DNA of 5,709 nt from Pseudomonadales bacterium (lineage in GTDB: Bacteria > Pseudomonadota > Gammaproteobacteria > Pseudomonadales > DT-91). Positions 1 through 5,585 of the stretch are shown here, piece by piece. Both the position numbers and the translations under genes were made by a program. Positions within the stretch are counted from its first letter, which is position 1. Every line of letters begins with the position of its first letter. The notes beneath the pieces were generated by a model. It worked only from the letters and a program-made list of their open reading frames with translations. It was not told the origin of the DNA and did no database searches. Where the stretch lies: positions 1 through 5,709 of the forward strand of contig JABSRR010000072.1 of NCBI GenBank assembly GCA_013215025.1, in the 5' to 3' direction.

Positions 1-152
1 ATTGTTGTTATCACACCGGCTAAAAACCATAGCCAAGCTGGCAAAAAACGCTTTGCTGGCGCAGGTTTTTTCGCAGATTTGCGGGCTGCTGGTTTTTTAG
101 CCGCTTTACTTTTTGCGCTCTTAGCACCGGCCTTTGCGAAATCGTGACTCAT
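1..152 (-). CDS. FtsN-like / SPOR-type membrane protein, N-terminal part only
   Basis: This partial gene starts at the ATG at 150-152 and runs off the left edge after 50 codons. The visible protein begins MSHDFAKAGAKSAK. Residues 9-34 are very rich in Lys and Ala (repeated AKS, AKK and KPA), which gives a short basic cytoplasmic tail. A hydrophobic stretch, FLPAWLWFLAGVITT, starts near residue 36 and looks like the beginning of a single inner-membrane helix. This layout, together with the position directly downstream of argS, matches the SPOR-domain (FtsN-like, peptidoglycan-binding) proteins that follow argS in Pseudomonas and relatives. The SPOR domain itself would lie outside the window and is inferred only. 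The gap to the argS stop is 27 nt, so the two are probably co-transcribed. A weak TAGG Shine-Dalgarno lies 7 nt before the ATG, with a better AAGGA farther upstream. Direct ftsN orthology is not shown. Confidence 0.72.
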   Translation of the reverse strand, partial: MSHDFAKAGAKSAKSKAAKKPAARKSAKKPAPAKRFLPAWLWFLAGVITT

Positions 153-179
153 TGTTTTGCCTATCTATCCTTAGACGCG

Positions 180-1859
180 TTACATATTTTCAGGCGCAGA
201 CACACCCAACACAGCCAAGCCATTGGCAATCACTTGCTTACTGGCCATGCTTAGCGCAGCACGCGCATTTCTTAGCCCTTCCTCATCAAGCAAGACCTTA
301 TGCGCATTATAAAAACTATGATAGTCCGCAGCTAATGCTTTTAAATAAGTCGCAACCGAATGCGGCTCTAGCTTTTGCGCAGCCGTAGCTAGCATCTCAG
401 GATAGTGCGCCAAAGTTTTTAACAGCGCTTTTTCTTCATCTGAACTCAATAAGCCAAGATCGGCCTGCGCAAGTGAAAACGTATAGCCCTGCGCCTGTAA
501 CTTAGCATTCACACTAGCCGCGCGGGCATGCGCATATTGAATATAGTAAACCGGATTTTCGTTAGATTGTGATTTAGCTAAATCAATATCAAACGTGAGC
601 TGTGAATCAGGTCGACGTGAGACCAAAAAAAAGCGCGTCGCATCGCGGCCAACTTCATCAATTAAGTCGCGTAAGGTGACATAGCTGCCGGCTCGCTTGG
701 AGATCTTCACCTCCTCACCACCACGCATCACCATTACCATTTGATGCAAAACATATTCGGGCCAGCCACCTGGAATACCTTCATCGAGGGCCTGCAAACC
801 CGCCCTGACGCGCGTCACCGTAGAGTGGTGGTCTGCACCCTGTTCATTAATAACGCGCTTAAATCCGCGCTGCCATTTATTCAAATGGTATGCCACATCG
901 GGCACAAAATAGGTATAGCCGCCATCGGTTTTGCGCATCACACGGTCTTTATCATCACCGTAATCGGTAGACTTAAGCCATAGTGCACCGTCTTTTTCAT
1001 AGGTCTTATCATTGCTTATTAGCTGCTGCACAACGGCGTCGACTTTACCCTCTTGATACAGCGAAGACTCTAAAAAGTAGACATCAAAATGCACCGCAAA
1101 CGCCTTCAAATCTAGGTCTTGCTCACGCCGTAAATACGCCACCGCAAAACGGGTGATATCCTCAAGATCATCAATATTGCCTGAGGCCTTGACCGATATA
1201 TCGCTTGCAACAACGCTTGCCTTGGCCTGATAAGCCTTGGCAATATCAATAATATAGTCTCCACGATAGCCATCTGCTGGCCAACTCGGATCACTGGGGC
1301 CCAGACCCTTTAAACGCGCCTGCGTTGACAGTGCTAAATTTTGTATTTGCTGGCCTGCGTCATTGTAATAGAACTCGGCTGTAACATCATAACCGGCAGC
1401 GCTTAATAAGCGACATAAGGAATCACCCACGGCTGCACCGCGACCATGTCCAACGTGCAACGGTCCCGTTGGATTGGCTGAAACAAACTCAACCTGAACA
1501 GCCTCAGCCTGCCCGATATCACTCACGCCAAAGCGCTCGCCCTGGCTCAAGATTAAGCCAACAACTTGGGTAGCGGCAGCGTTTTGCAGAAAGATGTTGA
1601 TAAAACCTGGACCAGCAATTTCTGTTTTGGCGACTACATCGTTCGCCGGCAAAGCGGCAACAATTTTTTCTGCCAGATCTCGTGGCGGCATCTTTGCCAC
1701 TTTTGCCAAGGTTAGGGCAAGATTAGTTGCAAGGTCACCATGCGCCTTGTTTTTTGTACGATCTAACTGAACACGCACTAGCGCATCCTCTGGCAACACG
1801 CCCGCTTGCTGTAACTGCGCAACAGAATCACTCAATAGCGCCGCTAATTGCTCTTTCAT
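180..1859 (-). CDS. argS: arginyl-tRNA synthetase
   Basis: This class I aminoacyl-tRNA synthetase charges tRNA-Arg with arginine using ATP in the cytoplasm. The 559-residue length is normal (E. coli 577). Domains in order: the N-terminal Arg-tRNA-recognition (additional) domain at about 1-85, the Rossmann catalytic core at about 115-410, and the all-helical DALR anticodon-binding domain at about 435-559. The HIGH signature is HVGHGR at 135-140, preceded by [18 protein letters not shown] lies at 342-351, the KMSKS-equivalent KISKRAG at 385-391, and [11 protein letters not shown] at 436-446. The C-terminus LGVSAPENM is typical. An in-frame GTG at 1916 would add 19 residues, but it has no Shine-Dalgarno and the extra residues do not resemble the family. 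The ATG at 1859 has AAGG 8 nt upstream and gives the usual MKEQL-type beginning, so I chose it. In Pseudomonas, priA usually lies upstream; here it is nasT. Confidence 0.97.
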   Translation of the reverse strand: MKEQLAALLSDSVAQLQQAGVLPEDALVRVQLDRTKNKAHGDLATNLALTLAKVAKMPPRDLAEKIVAALPANDVVAKTEIAGPGFINIFLQNAAATQVVGLILSQGERFGVSDIGQAEAVQVEFVSANPTGPLHVGHGRGAAVGDSLCRLLSAAGYDVTAEFYYNDAGQQIQNLALSTQARLKGLGPSDPSWPADGYRGDYIIDIAKAYQAKASVVASDISVKASGNIDDLEDITRFAVAYLRREQDLDLKAFAVHFDVYFLESSLYQEGKVDAVVQQLISNDKTYEKDGALWLKSTDYGDDKDRVMRKTDGGYTYFVPDVAYHLNKWQRGFKRVINEQGADHHSTVTRVRAGLQALDEGIPGGWPEYVLHQMVMVMRGGEEVKISKRAGSYVTLRDLIDEVGRDATRFFLVSRRPDSQLTFDIDLAKSQSNENPVYYIQYAHARAASVNAKLQAQGYTFSLAQADLGLLSSDEEKALLKTLAHYPEMLATAAQKLEPHSVATYLKALAADYHSFYNAHKVLLDEEGLRNARAALSMASKQVIANGLAVLGVSAPENM

Positions 1860-1948
1860 GAAATCAACCTTGTAAAGAAAGCCGCTACCATCGCCGACAT
1901 AGCAAAAGTCGCTCACAGAAGCGGTTCGAGGAATGCAAAATGCCGGCT

Positions 1949-1977
1949 ATTGTAGCGGTTTAGGCGGAGGGATTAAA
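1949..1977 (-). promoter_or_regulatory. probable sigma-70 promoter of argS
   Basis: On the minus strand, TACAAT (1949-1954) is a 5/6 match to the -10 consensus. A weak -35 candidate, TTTAAT (1972-1977), lies exactly 17 bp upstream. Transcription would start near 1942, leaving about 80 nt of leader before the argS ATG at 1859. No hairpin followed by a U-run separates this from the nasT stop at 1997, so some nasT read-through into argS is possible. Confidence 0.5.
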
Positions 1978-1996
1978 GTGGTGAGAAAATAATGCC

Positions 1997-2620
1997 TTAG
2001 TCGAGCAAGGCAAAAACGTCGATAATATTCCTGGCCACCGTGACCATGGGCTGCCCCTTATCCATCGACATTTTTCGCAGGCTTTTATAGGCCTGATCTT
2101 CGGAAAAGCCTTTTTGCTGCATCAGCAAGCCTTTGGCCTTATCCAGCAATTTTCTTTCCTCAAGCTTACCTTGCGTAGAGTGCAGCTGCTGCTTTAACAC
2201 CTGCGTGTCACGAAACCTCGCCATAGCGATTGTTGTGACTGCCGATAAACGCGATGCTTCTGCCGCATCAACAATAAAAGCGTCCACGCCTGCAGCTACC
2301 GCCTGCTGAATAACCTGCGGCGAATCTTCCTGAGAAAACATGATCACCGTGAGCGGCGACAGCTGATCAAGCTTTGCCAGCATTGCTAGCATGTCGACAT
2401 CTGGGTAGCCAACATGAATTAGCAGACAATTCGGCTGATACTGATCCACCGCAGCAAACACCTCATCAACCGATTGCACGCAGCTTAATAGCTGGTAGCC
2501 ACAATCCAAAATCGCCGTTTGCAAGGGACCCACATGATTATGCACCGTGTCTAACAGCACGGCTTGAACGCTCTCAGTCTTTAGTGGGAAAGTTTGCGAG
2601 GCAAGGTTGAATGAATTCAT
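1997..2620 (-). CDS. nasT: NasT-like ANTAR-domain antitermination regulator
   Basis: This 207-residue protein has a receiver-like fold at about 18-130, a helical linker at about 131-155 and an ANTAR RNA-binding domain at about 153-203. The ANTAR signature is clear: LEERKLLDKAKGLLM (153-167), GFSEDQAYKSLRKMSMD (171-187) and VTVARNIID (193-201). Family members bind two-hairpin leader RNAs and let polymerase pass terminators; NasT does this for nitrate/nitrite assimilation operons and is held in check by the nitrate sensor NasS. The receiver is degenerate. Asp24 of the acidic pocket and Ser96 (MFSQ) are kept, but the usual phospho-acceptor position holds His69 (CLLIHVGYP) and the usual Lys is Asp118. 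Control by partner binding is therefore more likely than by phosphorylation. TGA codons lie in frame upstream, so ATG 2620 is the first possible start; its own Shine-Dalgarno is poor. No nasS or nas genes are visible, so the symbol rests on family resemblance. Confidence 0.85.
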   Translation of the reverse strand: MNSFNLASQTFPLKTESVQAVLLDTVHNHVGPLQTAILDCGYQLLSCVQSVDEVFAAVDQYQPNCLLIHVGYPDVDMLAMLAKLDQLSPLTVIMFSQEDSPQVIQQAVAAGVDAFIVDAAEASRLSAVTTIAMARFRDTQVLKQQLHSTQGKLEERKLLDKAKGLLMQQKGFSEDQAYKSLRKMSMDKGQPMVTVARNIIDVFALLD

Positions 2621-2703
2621 CCAGCTATTTTCTGCTCATCATATAGTAGAGGATTGATCTTTAGCTGTTGAACTTTCGCTAAGAGGCAAACCTCGGTATT
2701 CAT
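2617..2703 (-). CDS. possible leader peptide ORF overlapping the nasT start
   Basis: A 28-codon open frame (MNTEVCLLAKVQQLKINPLL, then eight more residues) ends in a TGA that overlaps the nasT ATG as ATGA. That is the arrangement used for translational coupling, and nasT itself has only a weak ribosome-binding site. A longer version from ATG 2730 (36 codons, MHPLEFRRP added in front) is also open but would begin at about the predicted sigma-54 start site. AGG 6 nt before ATG 2703 could serve as Shine-Dalgarno, but it lies in the 3' arm of a predicted hairpin. I recognise no family. It may be a regulatory leader peptide, a remnant of a lost upstream gene, or chance. Confidence 0.27.
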   Translation of the reverse strand: MNTEVCLLAKVQQLKINPLLYDEQKIAG

Positions 2704-2724
2704 GGGCCGCCTAAACTCAAGCGG
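2661..2724 (-). promoter_or_regulatory. nasT leader with three potential RNA hairpins
   Basis: The nasT leader can form three small hairpins. The first, at 2707-2724, has a 6-bp stem (CCGCUU/AGGCGG, one G-U pair) with loop GAGUUU. The second, at 2683-2694, is GAGG-UUUG-CCUC. The third, at 2661-2682, pairs UUAGC with GCUAA across a 12-nt loop. The first would cover the AGGCGG in front of the small ORF at 2703. No U-tract follows any of them, so they are not intrinsic terminators. A role in controlling translation is inference. Confidence 0.3.
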
Positions 2725-2741
2725 ATGCATGGAACTGATGA

Positions 2742-2757
2742 AGCAATTTACAGGCCA
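2742..2757 (-). promoter_or_regulatory. sigma-54 (RpoN) -24/-12 promoter for nasT
   Basis: The minus strand reads TGGCCTGTAAATTGCT. The established RpoN consensus is TGGCACG-N4-TTGCW. The invariant GG (-24) and GC (-12) are both present with exactly 10 bp between them, TTGCT is perfect, and only two of the seven -24 bases differ. Transcription would start near 2731 and give a leader of about 110 nt before nasT. The element faces nasT, and no other gene in the gap could use it. Confidence 0.7.
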
Positions 2758-2762
2758 GTTGT

Positions 2763-2778
2763 CTTAAAATATTTTAAG
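2763..2778. repeat. 16-bp perfect AT-rich palindrome
   Basis: CTTAAAATATTTTAAG is a perfect 16-bp inverted repeat with no spacer. It lies just upstream of the sigma-54 -24 element and overlaps the first 15-bp direct repeat and the edge of the IHF-like site. It could be a repressor operator or a bendable or melting-prone segment; nothing in the sequence identifies a binding protein. Confidence 0.5.
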
Positions 2779-2809
2779 CTATTGATATAAAAAGATATTT
2801 TAAGCTATT
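2769..2809. repeat. two copies of a 15-bp direct repeat
   Basis: ATATTTTAAGCTATT occurs at 2769-2783 and again, identical, at 2795-2809, with starts 26 bp apart. Only the first copy continues into the full palindrome on its left and into the IHF-consensus core on its right. The pair lies between the distal dyad and the sigma-54 promoter, which suits a regulatory role or a small local duplication. Confidence 0.75.
2775..2787 (-). promoter_or_regulatory. IHF-binding consensus match
   Basis: The minus strand reads TATCAATAGCTTA, an exact match to the IHF core consensus WATCAANNNNTTR, within an AT-rich block. It lies about 44-56 bp upstream of the predicted sigma-54 start, between that promoter and the distal dyad at 2841-2859. 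This is where IHF usually bends DNA to bring an enhancer-bound activator to RpoN polymerase. The core is short and AT-rich, so the support comes mostly from its position. Confidence 0.5.
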
Positions 2810-2840
2810 TGCAAAAAATAATAGCGGGGAGGATGTGGAA

Positions 2841-2859
2841 GGTGCACTAATAGTGCACC
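2841..2859. promoter_or_regulatory. 19-bp perfect dyad, NtrC-like enhancer candidate
   Basis: GGTGCACTA-A-TAGTGCACC is a perfect 9+1+9 inverted repeat lying 3 nt past the anti-sigma stop codon. It contains TGCAC-N5-GTGCA. The classic NtrC site has the same half-sites but N7 spacing (for example TGCACC-N5-GGTGCA), so this is similar but not canonical. Its centre is about 119 bp upstream of the predicted sigma-54 start of nasT, a normal enhancer distance. As RNA from the anti-sigma gene it would form an 8-bp stem with a 3-nt loop, but UUCC rather than a U-run follows, so it would be a poor intrinsic terminator. It could do both jobs. Confidence 0.5.
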
Positions 2860-2862
2860 AAA

Positions 2863-3600
2863 TTAAGCGGCACCCGCTTGAAACGGATGACTTAAACGCA
2901 AGAACGGGTTCAGTAATCGAGAGAAGAAGCCGGTGAACTGAATGGGGCCATCTAAAACGATCAGACAAATACAGTCTTGGTCATTCGTTGCAATCGGCTT
3001 GTGCTTGTGAGCACTGTCGCGAAATACAAAATCACCTTGACGATAAAACCCTTCTTCATCAGAAAAACTGCCTTGCAAGACAACTGTGATTTCATCGCCG
3101 GTGTGGCTGTGATGAGACATCTGACCACCCGCTTTCACTCGCACTAGGGCAGCTTTCGCACCATTACCCTCGGTAGTCAGCTCAGTCAAAGAAACGGTAG
3201 GGCTAATTTTGCGCCAGTTCAATGATGCAAAATTATCCGGCACGAACTTTTTCAAACAGTGCGGAATATTGCTCTGCGCACGGTGCGAGGAAGATGGTAA
3301 AACCGACGCACCGGTAGAGAGTGCCGGTTTGCAATTATCAGAGTGGTCATTCGCAGCATCAGTTTTGATGGCCGCAAGTACTTTATCTTTAAGTGAAGTA
3401 GAGACCGGCTTGTCGGCCATCGACTGCATTTGGATACCGCCAAGGGCTTGTAAACGCTGGTAATTTTGCTGACAGTGTGGGCAGTGCTCCAAGTGAGCAG
3501 AAACGCACAGGGCACGGCTCAGTGGCAAGCTACCGGCAGCATATTCGATTAATTGTTGATCGCTAGGGTGATGCATAATATTTACACTTGAGGAGATCAT
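2863..3600 (-). CDS. chrR: ChrR-family zinc/cupin anti-sigma factor
   Basis: This 245-residue cytoplasmic protein is expected to sequester the ECF sigma factor encoded just upstream. The N-terminal zinc anti-sigma domain (about 9-80) shows H36-x3-C40-x2-C43 in AHLEHCPHC, with H10 or H11 as the likely fourth ligand. A Ser/Ala-rich linker (about 81-130) with extra cysteines C90 and C115 follows. A cupin domain spans about 135-225. Motif 1 is H164-x-H166-x3-E170-x6-G177, and motif 2 contains DSAHKHKP, where H200 (or H198) completes the metal site. A C210-x-C212 pair lies near the end of the cupin. In Rhodobacter sphaeroides ChrR, the same two-domain design releases sigma-E in response to singlet oxygen through the cupin domain. 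The ATG at 3600 overlaps the sigma stop as ATGA and has GAGG 8 nt upstream, so it is preferred over the internal ATG at codon 9. Confidence 0.92.
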   Translation of the reverse strand: MISSSVNIMHHPSDQQLIEYAAGSLPLSRALCVSAHLEHCPHCQQNYQRLQALGGIQMQSMADKPVSTSLKDKVLAAIKTDAANDHSDNCKPALSTGASVLPSSSHRAQSNIPHCLKKFVPDNFASLNWRKISPTVSLTELTTEGNGAKAALVRVKAGGQMSHHSHTGDEITVVLQGSFSDEEGFYRQGDFVFRDSAHKHKPIATNDQDCICLIVLDGPIQFTGFFSRLLNPFLRLSHPFQAGAA

Positions 3601-4187
3601 TGCATTTTCCTCATCATAACTTCTAATTTACCAAGGGCCAGTCTGACGCGGGATTTAACCGTACCAAGCGGCATACTTAATTCATCAGCCACCTGTTGAT
3701 GACTTTTACCTTCCATATATACTTTTGCCAGCACCTGCGCCTGCTCGTTGGGCAGCAAACTGATCGATTGCTGAATACTTGCCTGCAGCTGTTTTTGTTG
3801 TACGGCTGAAAACAGATCTTGGCTTTCATCGACCTGCTGATTATAAATGTCCTCAGGGTCGATTTCACTGACGAATCGACCGTTTTTACGCAAGTAATCA
3901 ATTCTTGCGTTTCTTGCCATGGTAAAAATCCAGGTTGAGACCGAGGCTTTACCTGCACTGAACAAATGCGCCTTGTTCCAAATCTTGAGCATAACCTCTT
4001 GCACTAGCTCGTCAGCAACCATTACTGCACCTGGTTGTTGGGCAAGGCTATAAGCTTTAACTTTCGGAGCAAACACATCAAAGAGGTTTGCAAAAGCTTG
4101 CTCGTCTCGCTTTTCAGCGACGGCATGCATCCACTGAACCCAAGTTTCTCTTTCGGCTTTCTGCTGCGGCGTTGGCGTTTGTCGCAC
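3597..4187 (-). CDS. rpoE: ECF sigma factor, RpoE/ChrR-paired type (ECF11-like)
   Basis: This 196-residue alternative sigma factor consists of regions 2 and 4 only. Region 2 spans about 30-102 and includes DELVQEVMLKIWNKA (59-73) and the -10 recognition helix region STWIFTMARNARIDYLRK (84-101). Region 4 spans about 135-190, with LLPNEQAQVL (144-153) and the helix-turn-helix HQQVADELSMPLGTVKSRVR (163-182). It is assigned to the ChrR-partnered group because a ChrR gene overlaps its stop codon. The start is GTG 4187, with a strong AAGGA 6 nt upstream; the next Met is codon 20, which is too late for a complete region 2. A promoter of the type this sigma factor should recognise lies upstream on the same strand, which implies autoregulation. 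It is a paralogue of, not the same as, the RseA-controlled envelope-stress RpoE of E. coli. Confidence 0.93.
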   Translation of the reverse strand: MRQTPTPQQKAERETWVQWMHAVAEKRDEQAFANLFDVFAPKVKAYSLAQQPGAVMVADELVQEVMLKIWNKAHLFSAGKASVSTWIFTMARNARIDYLRKNGRFVSEIDPEDIYNQQVDESQDLFSAVQQKQLQASIQQSISLLPNEQAQVLAKVYMEGKSHQQVADELSMPLGTVKSRVRLALGKLEVMMRKMQ

Positions 4188-4220
4188 GGCAATTCCTTCC
4201 GTTAATAGTGGGTAACGTTT

Positions 4221-4250
4221 CCTTTACGCGATCATATTTATATTAGATCA
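4221..4250 (-). promoter_or_regulatory. autoregulated ECF promoter of the sigma/anti-sigma operon
   Basis: On the minus strand, TGATCT (4245-4250) is followed after exactly 18 bp by TAAAGG (4221-4226), with CGCG directly before the -10. Rhodobacter RpoE/ChrR promoters have the form TGATCC and TAAG-like hexamers with similar spacing. Transcription would start near 4214, about 27 nt before the GTG at 4187. The facing promoter at 4271-4300 shares the same pattern. Confidence 0.7.
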
Positions 4251-4270
4251 CATCAGAATGAATATTTTCT

Positions 4271-4300
4271 TGATCCAAGCGCAGTCACGACGCGTAAATT
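4271..4300 (+). promoter_or_regulatory. ECF promoter of the divergent oxidoreductase operon
   Basis: TGATCC (4271-4276) is followed after 18 bp by TAAATT (4295-4300), again with CGCG just before the -10. The -35 is identical to the TGATCC of known RpoE/ChrR-type promoters. Transcription would start near 4307 and leave a leader of about 20 nt before ATG 4328. It faces away from the matching sigma-operon promoter, with 20 bp between the two -35 elements. Confidence 0.75.
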
Positions 4301-4327
4301 CATTGGCAATCCCCTCTGAGAACTGTG

Positions 4328-4771
4328 ATGAATCAACAACTTTTACCACATGATGTGTTAATCAGCCAATTTAAGGCTTTTTATCGTGACCTTCAACAAT
4401 CAAATATTGTTGATATGCAGCACATCTACGCCAACGATATCGTGTTTAAAGACCCCATTCATCAAGTCAGAGGGATTGATCATGTTATGTCGTATATGCA
4501 ATCTTCGATCAATAATACTAACCAGTGCCGCTTTGAGTTCTTAGATGAAATTATTACTGAACACAGTGCATTTATTAAATGGCATATGCACTACCAGCAT
4601 CCAAAACTTGGCAATATGCCGCAAACCTTACTCGGCATGACACACTTATTATTTGACGATAAGATTACTTTTCACGAAGACACTTACGATCTTGGAGCCA
4701 TGGTGTATGAACACATACCGGTACTGGGCTCAGCTACGCGCTACGTTAAACGCAAACTAGGTCACTACTAA
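4328..4771 (+). CDS. NTF2/SnoaL-like protein, first gene of the ECF-controlled operon
   Basis: This 147-residue protein has the length and pattern of a single NTF2-like cone fold: an N-terminal helix (LISQFKAFYRDLQ), the IYANDIVFKDPIHQVRGIDHV segment typical of SnoaL-like proteins, then alternating strands (CRFEFLDEIIT, SAFIKWHMHYQHP, TLLGMTHLLFD, KITFHEDTYDLG). The fold often forms a small ligand pocket or a catalytic acid/base site; DPIH and HEDTYD are the best candidates for active residues. It has no signal peptide or membrane segment, so it should be cytoplasmic. A GTG directly before the ATG at 4328 would add one residue. ATG is preferred, with a weak GAG 8-10 nt upstream. Homologues often lie in the same SDR/FAD-oxidoreductase clusters under ECF/ChrR control, but the reaction is unknown to me. 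Confidence 0.8.
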   Translation: MNQQLLPHDVLISQFKAFYRDLQQSNIVDMQHIYANDIVFKDPIHQVRGIDHVMSYMQSSINNTNQCRFEFLDEIITEHSAFIKWHMHYQHPKLGNMPQTLLGMTHLLFDDKITFHEDTYDLGAMVYEHIPVLGSATRYVKRKLGHY

Positions 4772-4785
4772 ATTTAAGGAAAGAT

Positions 4786-5574
4786 ATGCACTCCCAGTAC
4801 AATCGCAAGCCCATCATCTGGATTACGGGCGCGAGTTCTGGCATTGGCAAGGCTTTGCTGGAATTTTACGCTAAAAATCATCATGATTGGCAAATCATCG
4901 CGAGCGCGAGAAACCTAAACCTTGTGCAAAGCGAGTTTGCTGATTACAGCAACATATCTTTTATTCCTATCGACGTCAGCAACGAAGACACGCTCAGTGA
5001 CGCGGCAGAACAAATCCAGCAGCGTTTTCACTATATTAGCCACGTGATAGTAAATGCCGGGGTCTGCGAATACAGCGACCAGCTGCCGCTTGATATGCAA
5101 ACATTAGATGACGTCATGCAAGTTAACTTTTATGGCGCAGTCAAAACCATTAACGCCGCCATTCCATTACTGAAATCCAGCCCTATCCAACGCCAAATTG
5201 TTGGCGTTAACTCACAGGTAGTGTTTGCACCGTTTGCTCGCGCAGAGTTTTATGGCGCCAGTAAAGCTGCGTTTGACTATTTTCTCAAAAGCCTTAGGGT
5301 TGATTTGACTCACCATCAAATTGACGTTAATACTATTTATCCTGGCTTTGTTAAAACGCCGCTAACCGATAAAAACACTTTCGATATGCCGTTTATGGTT
5401 GAAGCCGACAAGGCCGCTCGCCTTATGGCTGCCGCTATTGCGAGCAATAAACGTCATTACGTCTTTCCTAAATCACTGTATGCCACACTATGGCTCAGTC
5501 GCATTATGCCTAAAACTTGGCAAAAAATTGTTAGCCAAGACTCCTCCAATCCTGCAGAGCATTCTCAAGCCTAA
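4786..5574 (+). CDS. short-chain dehydrogenase/reductase (SDR)
   Basis: This 262-residue classical SDR is an NAD(P)-dependent oxidoreductase. It has the nucleotide-binding TGASSGIG at 14-21, D63 in the PIDVS segment, NAG at 90-92, and a full catalytic tetrad: N114 (VNFYGA), S143 (VNSQ), Y156 and K160 (YGASK). PGFVKT at 186-191 follows. Ala/Ser-Ala-Arg after the second strand (ASARN, 39-43) hints at NADP(H) preference, which is inference. A hydrophobic C-terminal stretch around 230-240 ([14 protein letters not shown]) may touch the membrane, which would suit a lipid substrate. The gene starts 14 nt after the NTF2-like stop with AAGGA before the ATG, so the two are in one operon. Substrate unknown. 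Confidence 0.92.
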   Translation: MHSQYNRKPIIWITGASSGIGKALLEFYAKNHHDWQIIASARNLNLVQSEFADYSNISFIPIDVSNEDTLSDAAEQIQQRFHYISHVIVNAGVCEYSDQLPLDMQTLDDVMQVNFYGAVKTINAAIPLLKSSPIQRQIVGVNSQVVFAPFARAEFYGASKAAFDYFLKSLRVDLTHHQIDVNTIYPGFVKTPLTDKNTFDMPFMVEADKAARLMAAAIASNKRHYVFPKSLYATLWLSRIMPKTWQKIVSQDSSNPAEHSQA

Positions 5575-5585
5575 GGAACCACCAC

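Noticed and set aside
741..983. Plus-strand open frame inside argS
   Set aside because: It is antisense to the highly conserved catalytic core of ArgS and has no recognisable domain; it is a shadow frame.
1860..1916. Longer argS reading frame starting at GTG 1916
   Set aside because: It has no Shine-Dalgarno, the 19 extra residues do not resemble ArgS N-termini, and ATG 1859 has AAGG at good spacing.
2707..2724. Hairpin with a six-base loop as an ANTAR target (self-regulation by NasT)
   Set aside because: The loop GAGUUU lacks the conserved A at position 1 and G at position 4, and no second six-base-loop hairpin or terminator follows.
2841..2859. Dyad as a Rho-independent terminator of the sigma/anti-sigma operon
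   Set aside because: The stem is good, but UUCCACAUCC rather than a U-run follows, so I list it mainly as a regulatory dyad and keep termination as a side possibility.
3209..3515. Open frames on both strands overlapping the ChrR gene
   Set aside because: They overlap the well-supported zinc-domain and linker coding region and show no motif or ribosome-binding site.
4231..4250. GATC-AT-rich-GATC imperfect palindrome as a separate operator
   Set aside because: It is explained by the -35 and spacer of the minus-strand ECF promoter, and the arms beyond GATC match poorly.
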